A stretch of 64,000 bases of DNA from Prorocentrum cordatum (GCA_963575745.1 CAUYUJ010010435.1:59777-123776), one strand, 5' to 3'. Positions 41,136-52,400 are shown, counted from the stretch's first letter. Notes: a model not told the origin generated them from the letters alone. A program made the numbers and translations.

Positions 41136-41374
41136 ATACAGGAATCACAGAGAAACTTACGCGTTACCTGGCCAATGAAAAATAGCGTGGATCAGGAGGA
41201 GGAGAAGGGGGCGGAGGAGGAGCTGACCGATGCATAGATGGCGATCTCCCGTAACGAAGCATTTTCCTGTCGTCGCATGTGCAGCATTTCGCTCTTGAGA
41301 GGCTCTACCTCCGCGTACATGTGGAGTCCACGCCCATCTGAGTAGATTCCTCCCCCCTCTCTCCTGCGCTCTCA

Positions 41375-43760
41375 CGCTCGTTGTTCGGGTCTTCCTTTTC
41401 CCGCTTGGCTCTCTTTGGTTCCTCCGCCTTGATGATGCCGCGCGGATTTGGCTGGCCATTTGGGTTCGGGGCGCGCTGAAGTTAGCAACGTTTCGTCTTT
41501 TTGGCGCCGTTGGCGGCGGGTCGATTGCGCTGCGTTCCAGGCACATCTGTCGCTGCTCCAAGCACTGTGCTGCAGCCGCGCCCTGGTGCGTTGCAGCGCC
41601 TTCCTTCCGTCTCCCTCCTCGCGCCCTTCCTTTATGCCCTGCCCCCCCCTCGCTTTCTGTCGGCGGACGGGCATGGGATGGCGCCCCCTCTTTCCCCCCC
41701 CCCCCCCGCCTCCCCCGCGGCGGCGCGCGCCGACCGCGCCCCGAGACCAAGTTGGGAGGTGCCCGGGCCCGGCTTCGGCCGCCGGCGGGGGCGGGGGGGC
41801 CTGACGCCGCGCCCCTGTCCGGTCGTTGTTCTGCTCCTCCGCTTCTTGGTTCGTCCGCTCCCTGCCCCCTCCCTCCTCGCCAGCCCCGCCTACTCCAGAC
41901 TTCGCAATAAAGGGCGGGGGGTCTCATTTCGGGGGGGGTCTCTTCCAGGCTATCTTGGAGGGCCTGGGGGGGTCTGGGGACGATGTTTTGGAGGGTTCTC
42001 CCACGGGGGGAGTCTGAAATGGCTTGTCTTGGAGGGTCCAGACCCCCTCCCTTTTATTACGAAATCTGGAGTAGCCATTCACCGCTCCTGGATGCACGCG
42101 TTACGCAGTGCCTGAGTTTTCGCGCCCAGGTTGCGAGGAGCTCGCAAGCGGCAGCGCCGGGTCTTCTGGCTGCGCGGTTGGATGGGTCGGGCGCCGCGGT
42201 CTCTGCCCCCGTCGTTGTCGAGCAACGGAATATAGTTGCAAGGTGCGTGCCCTCTCCTTCAATCTTCGTGCCCGCATTGTGAGGACGTCTCAAGTGATGC
42301 TGTTGTGTGTTGATGGTTGGGTGATTGGTTGGTTTGGTCGGCGCGGCTCTTGCCCGAATGCCTGGCAGCGGGGGCCGGTTCCCCGAGTGGGCGCGCGACG
42401 CGGTGCTCTTTGGGCCTGAGGTGTTTACCAATCCTGCGATGCTCGTGCAGGGTCTGCCTGGCGGCGCGTAAGATCAATTGCCACGCGGACCGCGCACTCC
42501 TTGCAGCCTGGGCAGCGCGAGCGGCCATGCCCTTCATATATCGCCCGCGGCCCGCGCGTTTCGCGCTGCCCGCGCGTCTCCCCCTGGCCCTTTGCAGGGG
42601 GCGCCCGCGCGCTTCGCGCGGCCCATGCGGCCTCGCAAGTCCGGCGCGGCCCCCCGCCCCCCCATCCCATGCGGATCGCACGGCCCATGTGGATTATGCG
42701 GCCCTTGCGTCTCGCGCAGCTCCTGCGGTCCATCTGGCGCATGCAGCTCCCGCGCCCCGCGCGCGCGCCACAGTCCACGCGCAGGCGTCGCCCCCGTCGC
42801 CGTGCCCCGAGCCTTCGCGACAAGGGCGTCACGTGCACGCGGGCCAGGATCTGACCTGTGCAGTCTGTCCCTTTTTCCGATGTTTCTTCTCCTTTTTTCC
42901 TTTGGCCTGTTTCAGTTCGTTGTTCGGGTCTTCCTTTTCCCCATGCGTTCTCTGCTGTTCCTCCGTCTCTCCGTTGCCGCGCGGATTTGGCTGGTCGTTC
43001 GTGGTAGTCGGGGCGCGCTGCAGTTGGCAGCGGCTCGCCCGCCAGGCCTCGTTTGCGGCGGGTTGGCCCGCGCTGCGCTCCAGATGCAGCGCGGACCGCG
43101 CGGTGGTGCGTTGCAGCGCGTTCCTCCCCTCCTTCCCTTTCCTCCTGCGAGCCTCTCTTTCTTGCCCTGCTCCCCCGCCCCGCTTCGCTTTCTGTTTGCG
43201 CGCGGGCGCTGGGCGGCACTCCGCTTGTCCCTTTTCGCCCTTTCGATCTTGGCTCCGGCGGCCGAGAAGGGGCGGGGAGGCCTCAAACGGCGCCCCTGCC
43301 CTGCGGGGGGGGAGATTTTCAGCTGTTCCTTATTTCCCCGATTCTTCTCGTCACCGCCCTCCCCATTCATCGACCCCGTCACTACGTGCGCCCTCCCTCT
43401 GTCATGGCGCCCGCGACGCGAGGACATCTCCAGCGGCAGTGCCGGGACGTTTGGCTGCTTTTGGTTGGGTTTGTTGTCTGCGTGTTGTGCTGCGTGGCGG
43501 GTTCGTTGGTTGATCGGCTTTCGCTCGTCCTCCTAGAGTCTGTTCCCCGCACCGCCTCCTTCAGCCCCAGCCGCTGCCGTCGCAATCGCGCCCGGGCGTT
43601 GGACGGCAGTCCGGTTTTCCCTCCTCGCCCCTTCCACCCAGGCTCTGGGCGGCCGAGCGGGGCGGGGAGGCCTCAAACGGCGCCTTTGCTTTGCGGGGAG
43701 GGCATTTTCAGTTGCTCCTCATTTTCCAGGTTCTTCTCGTCCCCGCCGCTCAGCGTAGTT
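41375..43760. repeat. Degenerate segmental copies
   Basis: 41375-41840 and 42905-43360 align in the same orientation: GTTGTTCGGGTCTTCCTTTT, GCCGCGCGGATTTGGCTGG, GGGGCGCGCTG.AGTT, GTGCGTTGCAGCGC and CGCTTTCTGT. Part of the unit recurs at 43560-43760 with GGGGAGGCCTCAAACGGCGC. Spacing of the first two is about 1.53 kb. Frames are not conserved. Confidence 0.6.
41893..42071. mobile_element. MITE-2 copy 2
   Basis: A 179-bp element with TA on both sides (41891-41892 and 42072-42073). Left end CTCCAGACTTCGCAATAAAG, right end TTTTATTACGAAATCTGGAG. The whole sequence is the reverse complement of the 56937-57104 copy with only scattered differences, including GATGTTTTGGAGGGTTCTCC. Confidence 0.8.
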
Positions 43761-44029
43761 TGGTTCAGCATTGCGGGATGTACGCCTGTTTACACATCCG
43801 CATCTGACACATCCGCATCTCGCCGTCCCGCCCCCTCGCCCGTCGACGTCCTCACGCACATGTCACACGCACGGCGGGCCCACTGACACGTTGACGCATT
43901 CGCAAGCAAGCCCGCTGACACTCAGACCCCCTCGCACCCGCACCCGACCTAGAGTAAATCACATCATTTTCGCACGTAGTCATTCAGGTTCACTCGCCCC
44001 CACAGTGAACCAAATTTAGACAAATCATA

Positions 44030-44770
44030 CCTTGATGCGCTCATGCGCGGCAGTAGGCTCACCGAGATGTAGCAGACGTAGCAGTACGGTACCAAGGAGG
44101 TGCCGCCTGGGAACGGTCGTTGGGTGGAACACACCGGCGCCCCGAGGAACAACCGCCAGGGGGTCGGACACGTGTCCGTTCGCGATCTCATTGTACGGAT
44201 GTTCCAGGCTGTTTCTTCGTTTGGCAAGACGTGCATTTTTGCCAAACAGCAAAAACAAACAACAAAAACGCATGGCCTGCACGATATAGCCCTGGTCCCA
44301 CTTGGGCACCCCGAGAAGGAACCGCAAGGGAGCAACACACCTGCCCGTTCGCGCCCACATTGTGGCGGTGTGCCCGTTGTGCGGGACAGACGCTTCGCTC
44401 TTGAGAGCCGTATGGTCGCCGCGGCAAGGCAGGCGTGGCATTTAGTCATGCCACAAGGGGCCGTGCCCGTTCGCGACCGCATTGTGGTGGATGTCTCAAT
44501 ATGTTTGCACATTTCTTGGGTCAGATCTTTCTTTAGTTGAACAACCACATGACCGCCACGATGTAGTAGGCGTGCCACCATATCACCCCAAGGACAAACT
44601 GGTAGGATGGCTGATGTTTGCCCCCTTTGCGATAATGACGCACGCGGACGGGAGTCGCCTCGCGCGGGAGGCACATGATCACAGCATTATAGCAGACGCT
44701 GCAATCAGACGCCTCAGCGACGGCCAGTGAGGGGGGCACTGGCCCGCTTGCGCCCAGAAGGAACTGGTTT
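44030..44770 (+). repeat. 150-bp satellite, block 2
   Basis: Same unit type and orientation as 39960-41135, more degenerate. CGTTCGCGCCCACATTGTGG, ATGTAGTAGGCGTGCCA and GGTCGGACACGTGTCCGTT blocks recur. An AACAAAAACA-rich interruption lies near 44,240-44,275. Confidence 0.6.
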
Positions 44771-44779
44771 CCCCTTATT

Positions 44780-46110
44780 CACATTCGGTTCGACGCGGAC
44801 GGAGCTTAGGGATAGTCAGGCTCATGCGCATAAGACGTTTGCACACTGTTCATTCATGTGCAGATTCGCTCATATGCATACTGCCCGTGCTCAGGTCACG
44901 CTCGGTAAGTCATGCGGAGACCCAGGTTCATGCATACTCCGACCTGCTACCCATGTTCGGACACAACCACGCTCAAATTCATTCGCATTCAGACCCACAC
45001 ACACAGAATCACTGGCACTGAGGCTGAACTTTTTTTTCGTCGGCGGCGAGGTAGAACTGCTAGACCAGCGGCCGGGCTAAACGGGGCGATGGAAGAGCGA
45101 CTTGCCCAGCGCGCAGGAGAGAACATTGAGCCAAACGGGGCGGCCGCGAAGGAGGAGGAAGGAGGTGAAACTCATACGCGGAAGAATTCGATCGTGGGCG
45201 CGCTGGAGCGGCCAGCGTCGGCAGCGGGGCCCGCGGCAGCTGCCAGGCCGCGGCGGGCGTGCATCCACGGGCGATGACGAGGCCCAGTACGCGACATGCA
45301 AGGGTACAAGCAGTGAAACCAGCACTGAGGAATGACTAGGTAGTTCTAGTAGGGGAAAGCACACTGAGGCCGCCCAGGTGGGCGGACGAGGTGCGGCAGG
45401 TAGACGAGCAGTCTAGGTGAGACCGTCACCAGCAAAAAGCCCGTAAGGTGAGATGCAGGGCGAACGAGGCTGAGCACGTCCATCCCGCAAACGTGTATAT
45501 GTGTGTATGTACGTCTGCGCGTTTGTATGGATATATTGCTATATCTATATAGCTACACACACATCTATATATATATATATATATATACAACACGCAGCAA
45601 TGGAGTACGCTAGTGGGGGAACCGCCATGGGGTGTTACATCTGTCCGCTCCCAGCTAGATCTTGAGAGCGCATTAAGAGAAACACTGATTATGGCACCCA
45701 TGACCTTTTTGTATTTTGAGCTCCTATGGCCATCGTGGTGCAGCACACGTGTCGCCTGGGTTCCCCAAAGGGTAGCCGCTGGAGAACGGTCAGTCACCAC
45801 AAGCTAATTCGCTCCCGTTCAAACGCTCAGTGCGGGAGGTGCCCAGAAAATATGGGCGCACACGGGGATCCAGTTCGTTGGTTGGTTGGTTGGTTGGTTG
45901 GTTTGTCTGGTCGCCCCTGCACTCCCCGGGCTCCTCGGCTAGTCGGCACGGGGCCGATGTGCAACGGAAGTTGGTTTCCAGCGGAACCCTGCGTCTCCCG
46001 CGCCCCATGCGGCCCATGCTGGTGACATGGGCCATTTGGATCATGCGTCCGCGCGGAGGTGTCGCCTGTGTCGCTGCATTCCGTACGTTTTGCAGGAGCG
46101 ACAAGGGCGT
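44780..46110. other. Unassigned region with AT and GGTT arrays
   Basis: Holds ATATATATATATATATATATA-like sequence at 45,566-45,588 and a TTGG tetranucleotide array at 45,878-45,904. GCGACAAGGGCGTCAC at 46,099 also occurs at 42,818. No gene recognised. Confidence 0.5.
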
Positions 46111-46463
46111 CACCAGCACGCGAATCACGATTTTTTGTTATTTTCGTGCGGGGAGTGTTTCGGTTTCTTGCCAGGCTGCGTCATGCGATACATTTGTACA
46201 ACACGACGGTTTAGCTCATGTTCCCGGCAATGATACGGAAGCCCGGCCTGAATAGTAGCACGATGATTCCATGTACGGTAGGTTCGTACCGCGTGAAATT
46301 TACGGTGGCGGCCCCAACACCGGCGGCGTTTCGATGCCGAGCGCCACAAGTGGCACGCAACGGGCCGACACTGAAAGATTGGCAATGTCGGAAGGCCGCG
46401 ATCGTGCGAAGTTCAACGATACACGAGGCGTCAGAGACCGACGCCAATGTCACTGGCGCGCAA

Positions 46464-46496
46464 GGTCCCCGAGGATCGATCCCGCAGGCGGTGGTC
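46464..46496. mobile_element. Solo arm of the MITE-12 fold-back
   Basis: GGTCCCCGAGGATCGATCCC and GCAGGCGGTGGTC correspond to one arm of 47958-48100. It lies on the far side of the satellite unit in inverted orientation. Confidence 0.6.
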
Positions 46497-46534
46497 ATGG
46501 CTAGTTCCCCGCCTCGGGGAACAGAAGATAAACA

Positions 46535-46710
46535 AAGACTACATAATTGTAAAACCGTTCGACGCTCCGCGCAGATTTCATGAGTCGGCGCCAGGGCACC
46601 GCTGGGGGCGCCACCGGCGCCGCCCCTGGCGCGTTCCGCGCATCATCGAGGGATGGCCAACGCAGATCCGAAACATCCGCGCGTACCGTCGACAGTTTAC
46701 ACGTATTTTG
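46535..46710. mobile_element. MITE-4 copy
   Basis: Arms TTCGACGCTCCGCGCAGATT and ATCCGCGCGTACCGTCGACA pair imperfectly. Core GGCGCCACCGGCGCCGCCCC. It abuts the tail of composite satellite copy 2. Confidence 0.5.
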
Positions 46711-47942
46711 TTCAACCATCATGTGGTGTTGGGCCCTCGTTTTGAAAAAGGCGGCACTCCCCGTCCCTCCTCTTTTCTCCTCCTCCTCCCCCTCTTTCTG
46801 CTCCCATCCCTGCCTGTGCCCCCCGCACCACTCAACCATCCTGGTTCGCTCCTCAAAAGTTTCGTGGCCCCATCATAGGGAGCTCCACCCAAGGCCCACA
46901 TGGTGCCGCCCGCATGCGCCCCCGCCACCCATGCCGGCACACCCACCACACGCATCGTGGCCCCATGTGGAGCTCCACCCAAGGCCGACATGGTGCCGCC
47001 CGCATGCGCCCCTGCCGCCCAATTCGGCACACTCCTCACATTCTTCGCGGCCCCATGTGGAGCTCCACCCAGGGTCCAAATAGTGCCGTTCGCATGCGTC
47101 CCCGCCACCCATTTCTGCAAACCCTTCAAACGCACTGTGGTCCCATAGCCCCAGATGGGGCCGCCCTCATGTGTCCCCGCCGCCCGTCTCAACACACCCT
47201 TCGCACCCTTCGCACGCGATGTAGCCCCATGGTGAGCTCCACCCAAGACCCCAATGGTGCCGCCTGCATTCGTCCCCGCCACCCATTCCGGCACACCGCT
47301 CACACGTTTCGTCGTGGCCCCATAAGGAGCATTTCCCAAGGACCAAATGGTGCCGCCCGTATACGTCCCCGCCAACCATTTCGGCGCACCCCTCACACGT
47401 TTTGTGGCTCCATAAAAGGCCCACATGGTGCCGCCCGCATGCGTCCCCGCCACCCATCCCGGCACATCCCTCACACGCTTCGTCGCCCCATGGGGAGCTC
47501 CATCCAAGGCCCACATGGTGCCGCCCGCATGCGTCCCAGCCAGCTATTTCGGCACACCCCTCACACTTCGCGGCCCCCCGCAGGGAGCTCCACCCACGGC
47601 CTACATGGTGCCGCCCGCATGCGTCCTCGCCACCCATGCCGGCACCCCCTCACACGTTTCGTAGCCCCATCGGGAGCTCCATCCAAGGCCCACATGGTGC
47701 CGCCCGCATGCGTCCCAGCCAGCTATTTCGGCACACCCCTCACGCGCCTCAGGGAGCTCCACCCTATGTCCCAGCGCCACCGTTCGCATTCGCTCCCCCT
47801 GCCCATCCCCTCACATGTTTCCCACGTTTCGTTGCCCCAAAGGCAGCTCCACCCAGTGCCCCATGATGAGATCCACTGACGTTGATATTCACAAAGAACG
47901 TACTCACAGCTGCATATAGCAAAATCCCTCGCCAGGATAATG
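46711..47942 (-). mobile_element. Composite 89-bp satellite unit, copy 2 (inverted)
   Basis: On the minus strand: left edge ATTATCCTGGCGAGGG (from 47,941), satellite array (47,860 to 46,870), a GGA-rich stretch, then TTCAAAACGAGGGCCCAACA and CCACATGATGGTTG (46,746 to 46,711). Edge, array, purine stretch and tail are in the same order as in copy 1 at 26813-28440. Confidence 0.6.
46870..47860 (-). repeat. 89-bp satellite array, diverged
   Basis: About eleven units. Plus-strand landmarks are GGCACACCCCTCACACG, GGAGCTCCACCCAAGGCCCA and CATGGTGCCGCCCGCATGCG, spaced 80-92 bases. Units differ far more from each other than in copy 1, so this array is older or less homogenised. Confidence 0.85.
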
Positions 47943-47957
47943 CGGGGAGCCATTCGT

Positions 47958-48100
47958 GACCACCGCCTGCGGGATCGATCTTCGGGGACCACGCAGGCGG
48001 TGGGTGTGGATATGCTCGGGCCTGGGGGGAGGAGGGCAACGCGATATCCACATCCACCGCCTGTCGAGGTCGCCGATGATCGATCCCACAGGCGGTGGTC
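47958..48100. mobile_element. MITE-12 fold-back with 56-bp arms
   Basis: Left arm 47958-48013 starts GACCACCGCCTGCGGGATCG and ends GTGGGTGTGGATAT; right arm 48044-48100 is its reverse complement with a few differences. The loop is about 30 bases. No gene inside. Adjacent to composite satellite copy 2. Confidence 0.7.
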
Positions 48101-48109
48101 TTGGATGAA

Positions 48110-48685
48110 TGCATCTCCGCCTCTCACCCTCCTCCCGTTTCCCGTCCTGTCTTCTGTGTCTGTGGTCCTTCGTTCGGTTATCGTCTCGTCATTCTCCGTT
48201 CTTGTTGCAATGCTCCTCATGCCCAGTCTCAAAAGGCCGCTCAATTCGCGACACCCCTTTTGTGTGCTCCGCCAAGCTCCCCATGGATGGCAAGACGTGG
48301 TTGAGTTCAGACCAATCGCGAGATGTGCGAGGCTCGGAAGACGATTTGCACGACGCGTGAAAAACAAATGCGCAAGCGAAGCGGAACATCGCCTGCTAAG
48401 TTGACGCAAAGGAGGAGGCGGAGGAGGGGGGAAGTAGATGTCAGCATCCCGTCGAGAGATAAAGCGAAGCAGCATGCGCGGTAGCGAAAAGCAGGGTGTT
48501 GCTAGAGGTGTCTTTGGCCTACGGTTCTCCTAGCACTTCCAAGAAGGTACCCATGGCTTCCAGAGGACCCCTCCCGAGGCCTAGCTGGCCCCAGGTGCTC
48601 CAACATGGAGCGAAGCGCTGGGGGCACCTTGGGCCAGGGGCACTTTCACCGAATGGCAGCGAACGGCATGACCATCAACCTTGGG
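48110..48685. other. No gene recognised
   Basis: Short frames only. GCACCTTGGGCCAGGGGCACTT near 48,625 resembles GTACTTTGGGCCAGGGGTACTT near 56,010; both lie just upstream of MITE-4-type sequence. Confidence 0.4.
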
Positions 48686-48689
48686 GCTC

Positions 48690-48792
48690 CGCTCACGCGT
48701 CTTGCTTCGGCGCCGGGCACCCCTGGCGGGGCCTCCTCCGCCGCCCCTGGCGCGCTCCGCGCGCACGGGCGGGGCGTCCGCGCGCTGGCCCG
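48690..48792. mobile_element. MITE-4-like remnant
   Basis: GC-rich core CCGCCGCCCCTGGCGCGCTC and CCGCGCGCACGGGCGGGG, as in the MITE-4 interior. Arms not identifiable. It ends just before a candidate exon. Confidence 0.35.
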
Positions 48793-48799
48793 CCGCCAG

Positions 48800-48968
48800 C
48801 TTCGACTCGCTGCACCTGCCGCCTCAGTCCGAGCTGAAGCACGAGGCGATCCTGCAGGGCACGGGCGCGGCGCTGTCGCTCGGCACGGGCGCGGCGCCGT
48901 CGCTCGGCCTCGCGCGGCAGGGCGGAGGCGGCGCCCAGCTGCCGCCGCCGTCCTCGGCCCTCGACGCG
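48800..48968 (+). CDS. Candidate isolated exon, unknown protein
   Basis: Bounded by CGCCGCCAG (acceptor-like) and GCG|GTGGGT (donor-like). The frame reads F-D-S-L-H-L-P-P-Q-S-E-L-K-H-E-A-I-L-Q-G, then a short repeat G-T-G-A-A-L-S-L / G-T-G-A-A-P-S-L and Q-L-P-P-P-S-S-A-L-D-A. Nearly all codons end in G or C. No family recognised; Ala/Gly/Pro-rich and possibly disordered. Confidence 0.4.
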
Positions 48969-49575
48969 GTGGGTAATGTGGCTGTGGCTACTGTTTTCTC
49001 TGCTCGCGCAGCGACAAGCTCAGAGGAGGAAAAGGCATCGACGCCCTTTGGGTCTCCTGGGAGGCCCTCGTCGCCACGGATGGGTTCGCCTCGATATCGT
49101 GGTCGGATCGCATCCCGGGGAAAGGTCCAGGGAGTAGCGTCGTCGGTATCTCTCGGTGTCCTGACACGCTGCCCGAACAGGCCTGGCCGCTATCTCGTGA
49201 GGTACTGCATCCGAGGTGGTCGGCCGGCTCTGCAGGCGGCCCACACGGAGCCCACGCCCCGCTGCTGGGATCACGAAGTGGTGGTTGGGAGTGTCGGGCT
49301 CACGTTATGATGTTTCAGCATGTTGTTTCTGTGATGGGCCGATGTTCCACCACATCTCCCGTAGGTATGAGAGTGAGGAGGAGCAGGGGGAGGAGGAGGA
49401 GGTGAGGAGGAGAACCTCCCCATCCGTCCTTCTCCCCCGTCCTGCATGTGGTAGCGGTGGTTGAAAACTGGCCCCCATCAGTTTGGCATATCGGCTCAAC
49501 CACCAGCGCCGCAGCCGCCATTCTCAAGACATCCAAAGTCGTCCTCGCTCGGGCGGCGAGAAAGAACTAACTTTA

Positions 49576-49728
49576 AGTCGAGCTCGTCCCACTTCAGGGG
49601 GAGTGTTCAAAAATAGTGAAACACTAGCCTGGGGATGATGTTTCGACCATTTTCGAATACGTCCGAGTTTGTTTTGAGTATGTTTAATGTTTCCTCCAAC
49701 ATCCGCCTGTAGGGGGGCACGCCCGACC
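49576..49728. mobile_element. MITE-1 copy C
   Basis: A 153-bp copy with TA at both edges (49574-49575 and 49729-49730). Left end AGTCGAGCTCGTCCCACTTC, right end TGTAGGGGGGCACGCCCGAC. Interior AGCCTGGGGATGATGTTTCG matches copy A's GTTTGGGGACGATGTTTG. Confidence 0.8.
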
Positions 49729-49829
49729 TAAAACAACGCATCACTTGAAAGACTCGGAGGTCCGCGCAGGGGATCCACAGCGTCGACCCCGGAGATCTGT
49801 GCCGACCTCCGCAGTCGTGCATGGACATT

Positions 49830-50039
49830 TCGGCGGCGACCGAGGGGGGGAGGCGAGAAGGAGAAGGCCTTCTCAGAAGGAGGCGGCGGGACTTCTCAGA
49901 GGCCCTCGCGCCTATTGGGAACAAGTGTTTTTGCATGTCTCCGGGGAAGGCTTAGCAGCCTTCCCACAAGGCCGGGGGACTTCCGAGCCTTCCGAGAAGG
50001 CCTTCTCCTTCTCGCTTCCCCCCGTTCGCTCGCCGCCGA
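49830..50039. mobile_element. MITE-3 fold-back element, full copy
   Basis: Left arm TCGGCGGCGACCGAGGGGGG with AGGCGAGAAGGAGAAGGCCT; right arm AAGGCCTTCTCCTTCTCGCT with CCCGTTCGCTCGCCGCCGA. Arms of about 45 bases pair closely. 210 bp. Further inner pairing through CTTCTCAGAAGG and CCTTCCGAGAAGG. Confidence 0.7.
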
Positions 50040-50171
50040 GCATCTGCGGGCGCTTCTGTCTGCCTGTGGACATGCGCCCATCCCGGGCGTGCGCTCGTCC
50101 TGGGCCCGGGATCGATGGCATGCGCCTTCCGTGCCTGGCCTCAACTCGGGCATGTTCCTCTTCAGGAGCCA

Positions 50172-50239
50172 TATTTCAAAAAAACGAAACTAGACTAAGG
50201 ACGATGTTTGAACCTTTCTTATGGGGGACATGCCCGACC
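50172..50239. mobile_element. MITE-1 copy D, shortened
   Basis: Keeps the interior (AGACTAAGGACGATGTTTGA) and right end (GGGGGACATGCCCGACC); the left end is missing. Confidence 0.6.
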
Positions 50240-50317
50240 TGAGGCTGGCCAGGAGGGCGCAGATGCACAGATCGCAGGAGGAGCGCGGCCAAGATCGGCG
50301 CACGCGCACAGGACGGT

Positions 50318-50500
50318 GGAGGCCCACGCCAAGAAGCACCCTGCTTGCCTTCAGGGTGCCCTGGCTTTCGTTAGTTTCGAGGGTTCTGCCATGGAAAGCG
50401 CGACGTCCCCCCACCAAGAATCTGTGGACGTCCTGGGGCCTCAGGGTGATGTTTCTCTGTTCTTGCTGGACTGGCCTCCACTGTGCAGTGGGGGCGCGCA
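50318..50500 (+). repeat. Dispersed repeat, partner 54818-55020
   Basis: Shared in order: CCCA.GCCAAGA, CACCCTG.TTGCCT, TTTCGA.GGGTT, GACGTCCTGGGGCCTCAGGG (GGGGTCTCAGGG in the partner). Both copies lie a short way downstream of a full MITE-3. Confidence 0.6.
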
Positions 50501-50509
50501 TCACAAAAC

Positions 50510-51235
50510 TGACCCCGGGCTTCTTCGCTCCGCGCGCTGCGCGGTGGCCTCACGAGGCTGTGGAATGAGTCGTCACGTTCGGGGTGCTCCAGGTCCCCCC
50601 CCCCCACTCGGAGCTCCTCGCGCCTGCGGGTGTGGGGGCTGGGTTTTGTTGCGAGGGTTTCTTGCGGCCGCGGCCGCAGTGCACAATTCCTGCTACAGGG
50701 CTGGACCTAAATGTTGTTTTTCGTGTTGTTTTCATGTTGTTGTTCGTTTTGTTCCACCTGTTCTCCTGTACCTCCCTGCCAAAACGAAAAACAAAACGCA
50801 GCCGACATCCAGCAAGACAGGGTTTAGGTCCAGCCCTGTCCTGCTATTTGTTCCCGTCGTTCTTGTCTTCGTGCTCGCCGCCGCCAGCGTCGGCCAGGAG
50901 GCGCGTGGTCGTTTTCGACCAGGTGCTCGGATCTGCGTCGACGATTTGCGGGTCCTCTGGACGCCTCTGGAGACCTCCGGAAATTTCGGAGACATTAGGG
51001 GAACGCCGTCGATCGTCGTTTTTTTTGTTATGTTAATCACCGTCGTCGAGAATTGGGTGTCGTCTGCGTTTTCCCCTTCGTCGTCGTGCTGGTCGTCGTC
51101 GCCGTGATCATGTTCAGATGCCCGCGACCAGTCCCGCCACCGTGCCAGTCTAGCATTCTGGGTGGCGACCGTTCGAGGGGGTCACGGGAGGCCGTCACGC
51201 GCGACGCGTCGCGTCTCCAGGCTCGGGAGTGCCGT
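50510..51235. other. No gene recognised
   Basis: Frames of 100-300 residues without motifs. AGGGCTGGACCTAAATG near 50,700 and its inverse TTTAGGTCCAGCCCTG near 50,823 form an inverted repeat about 125 bases apart. Confidence 0.45.
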
Positions 51236-51239
51236 GGTG

Positions 51240-52040
51240 CGGGTGATGATTATGAGGATGTTGGGTATGAGGATAATGATGGTGACGATGGAGACGATGG
51301 TGATGAAGATAATGATGATGGTGATGATGGTGATGACTCTATTGCTGATACTGGTGATGATGCTTATGCTGATGATGATAATGATGATGCTGATGGCGAT
51401 GATGATGGTGATGATGATGATAATGGTGGTGGTGGTGGTGTCGGTGGTGGTGGTTGCGATGGTGATGGTGATTGTAATGATACGAATGAGTGACGGTGCT
51501 GTTGATGATGGATGAAGATGGTGATGATGATGGTGGTGGTGATGCTGATGGTGCAGATGAGTATGATGATGATGCTGCTGTTGACGATGATGAGTTTGAT
51601 GGTGATGATGATGGTGGTTGTGGTGGTTGTGATGATGATGATGATGATGATGGTGGTGATGATGATGGTGGTAACGCTGGTGGTGGTTGAGGTGATGGTG
51701 ATGGTGATGGTGATGGTGATGGTGATGGTGATGATGATGATGATGATGATGATGACGGTGATGATGACGGTGCTGATGACGGTGATGATGATGTTGTTGA
51801 TGTTGATGTTGATGTTGACGATGATGATGATGATGATGTTGATGATGATGATGATGATGATGATGATGCTGATGATGATGATGATGGGGATGGGGATGGT
51901 GATGGTGGTGATGGTGGTGGTGGTGGTGATGATGATGGTGGTGGTGGTGGTGATGATGCTGATGGTGGTGGTGATGATGCTGATGGTGGTGGTGTCGACG
52001 CCGACGACGACGACGATGAAGAGGAACAACAGGAGGAGGA
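51240..52040. repeat. GAT/GGT trinucleotide array
   Basis: About 800 bases of GAT with GGT, GTT and GAC variants. His-rich minus and Asp- or Met-rich plus frames are artefacts. Confidence 0.95.
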
Positions 52041-52099
52041 GTAAGAGGAAGGCCGTCACATCTGACACCTTTCGTTTCCTCTATCTGAGGAGCTCTCAT

Positions 52100-52400
52100 T
52101 GAACTGTGTCGGGCCGCCTTGGGGCTGTCTTGGCCTCCTGTGAGGTGGCCTTGAGGGCCCTTGGGGCCCTCTCGGGCCGTCTCGGGGCCATCTTCTTTTT
52201 CGGCCGTTTGAGCAAGGGAAGCCCGAAGGGGTGAGATTGCGGACAGCCTTCGAAACTTCGTAGGAACATTCATGAGTTTGGCTTCTCCGCACCCTGCTGG
52301 GGTGCTCTGGTAGCCCTGCTGGGCTCTCTTGGAGGCATCTTGGGCAGTCTTGAGGCCATATATTGCGCCGCCCTGGGGCCATCTTGCCCTGTCTCCCAGG
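52100..52400. repeat. Weak GGGGCC-type minisatellite
   Basis: GGGCCCTTGGGGCCCTCTCG and related units, less regular than elsewhere, with a spacer at 52190-52275. Confidence 0.6.

Noticed and set aside
41157-43513. Long frames on both strands at 41-43.5 kb
   Set aside because: The segmental copies do not preserve any one frame between them.
51182-52273. 363-residue His-rich protein
   Set aside because: Produced by the GAT/GGT array; composition follows the trinucleotide exactly.
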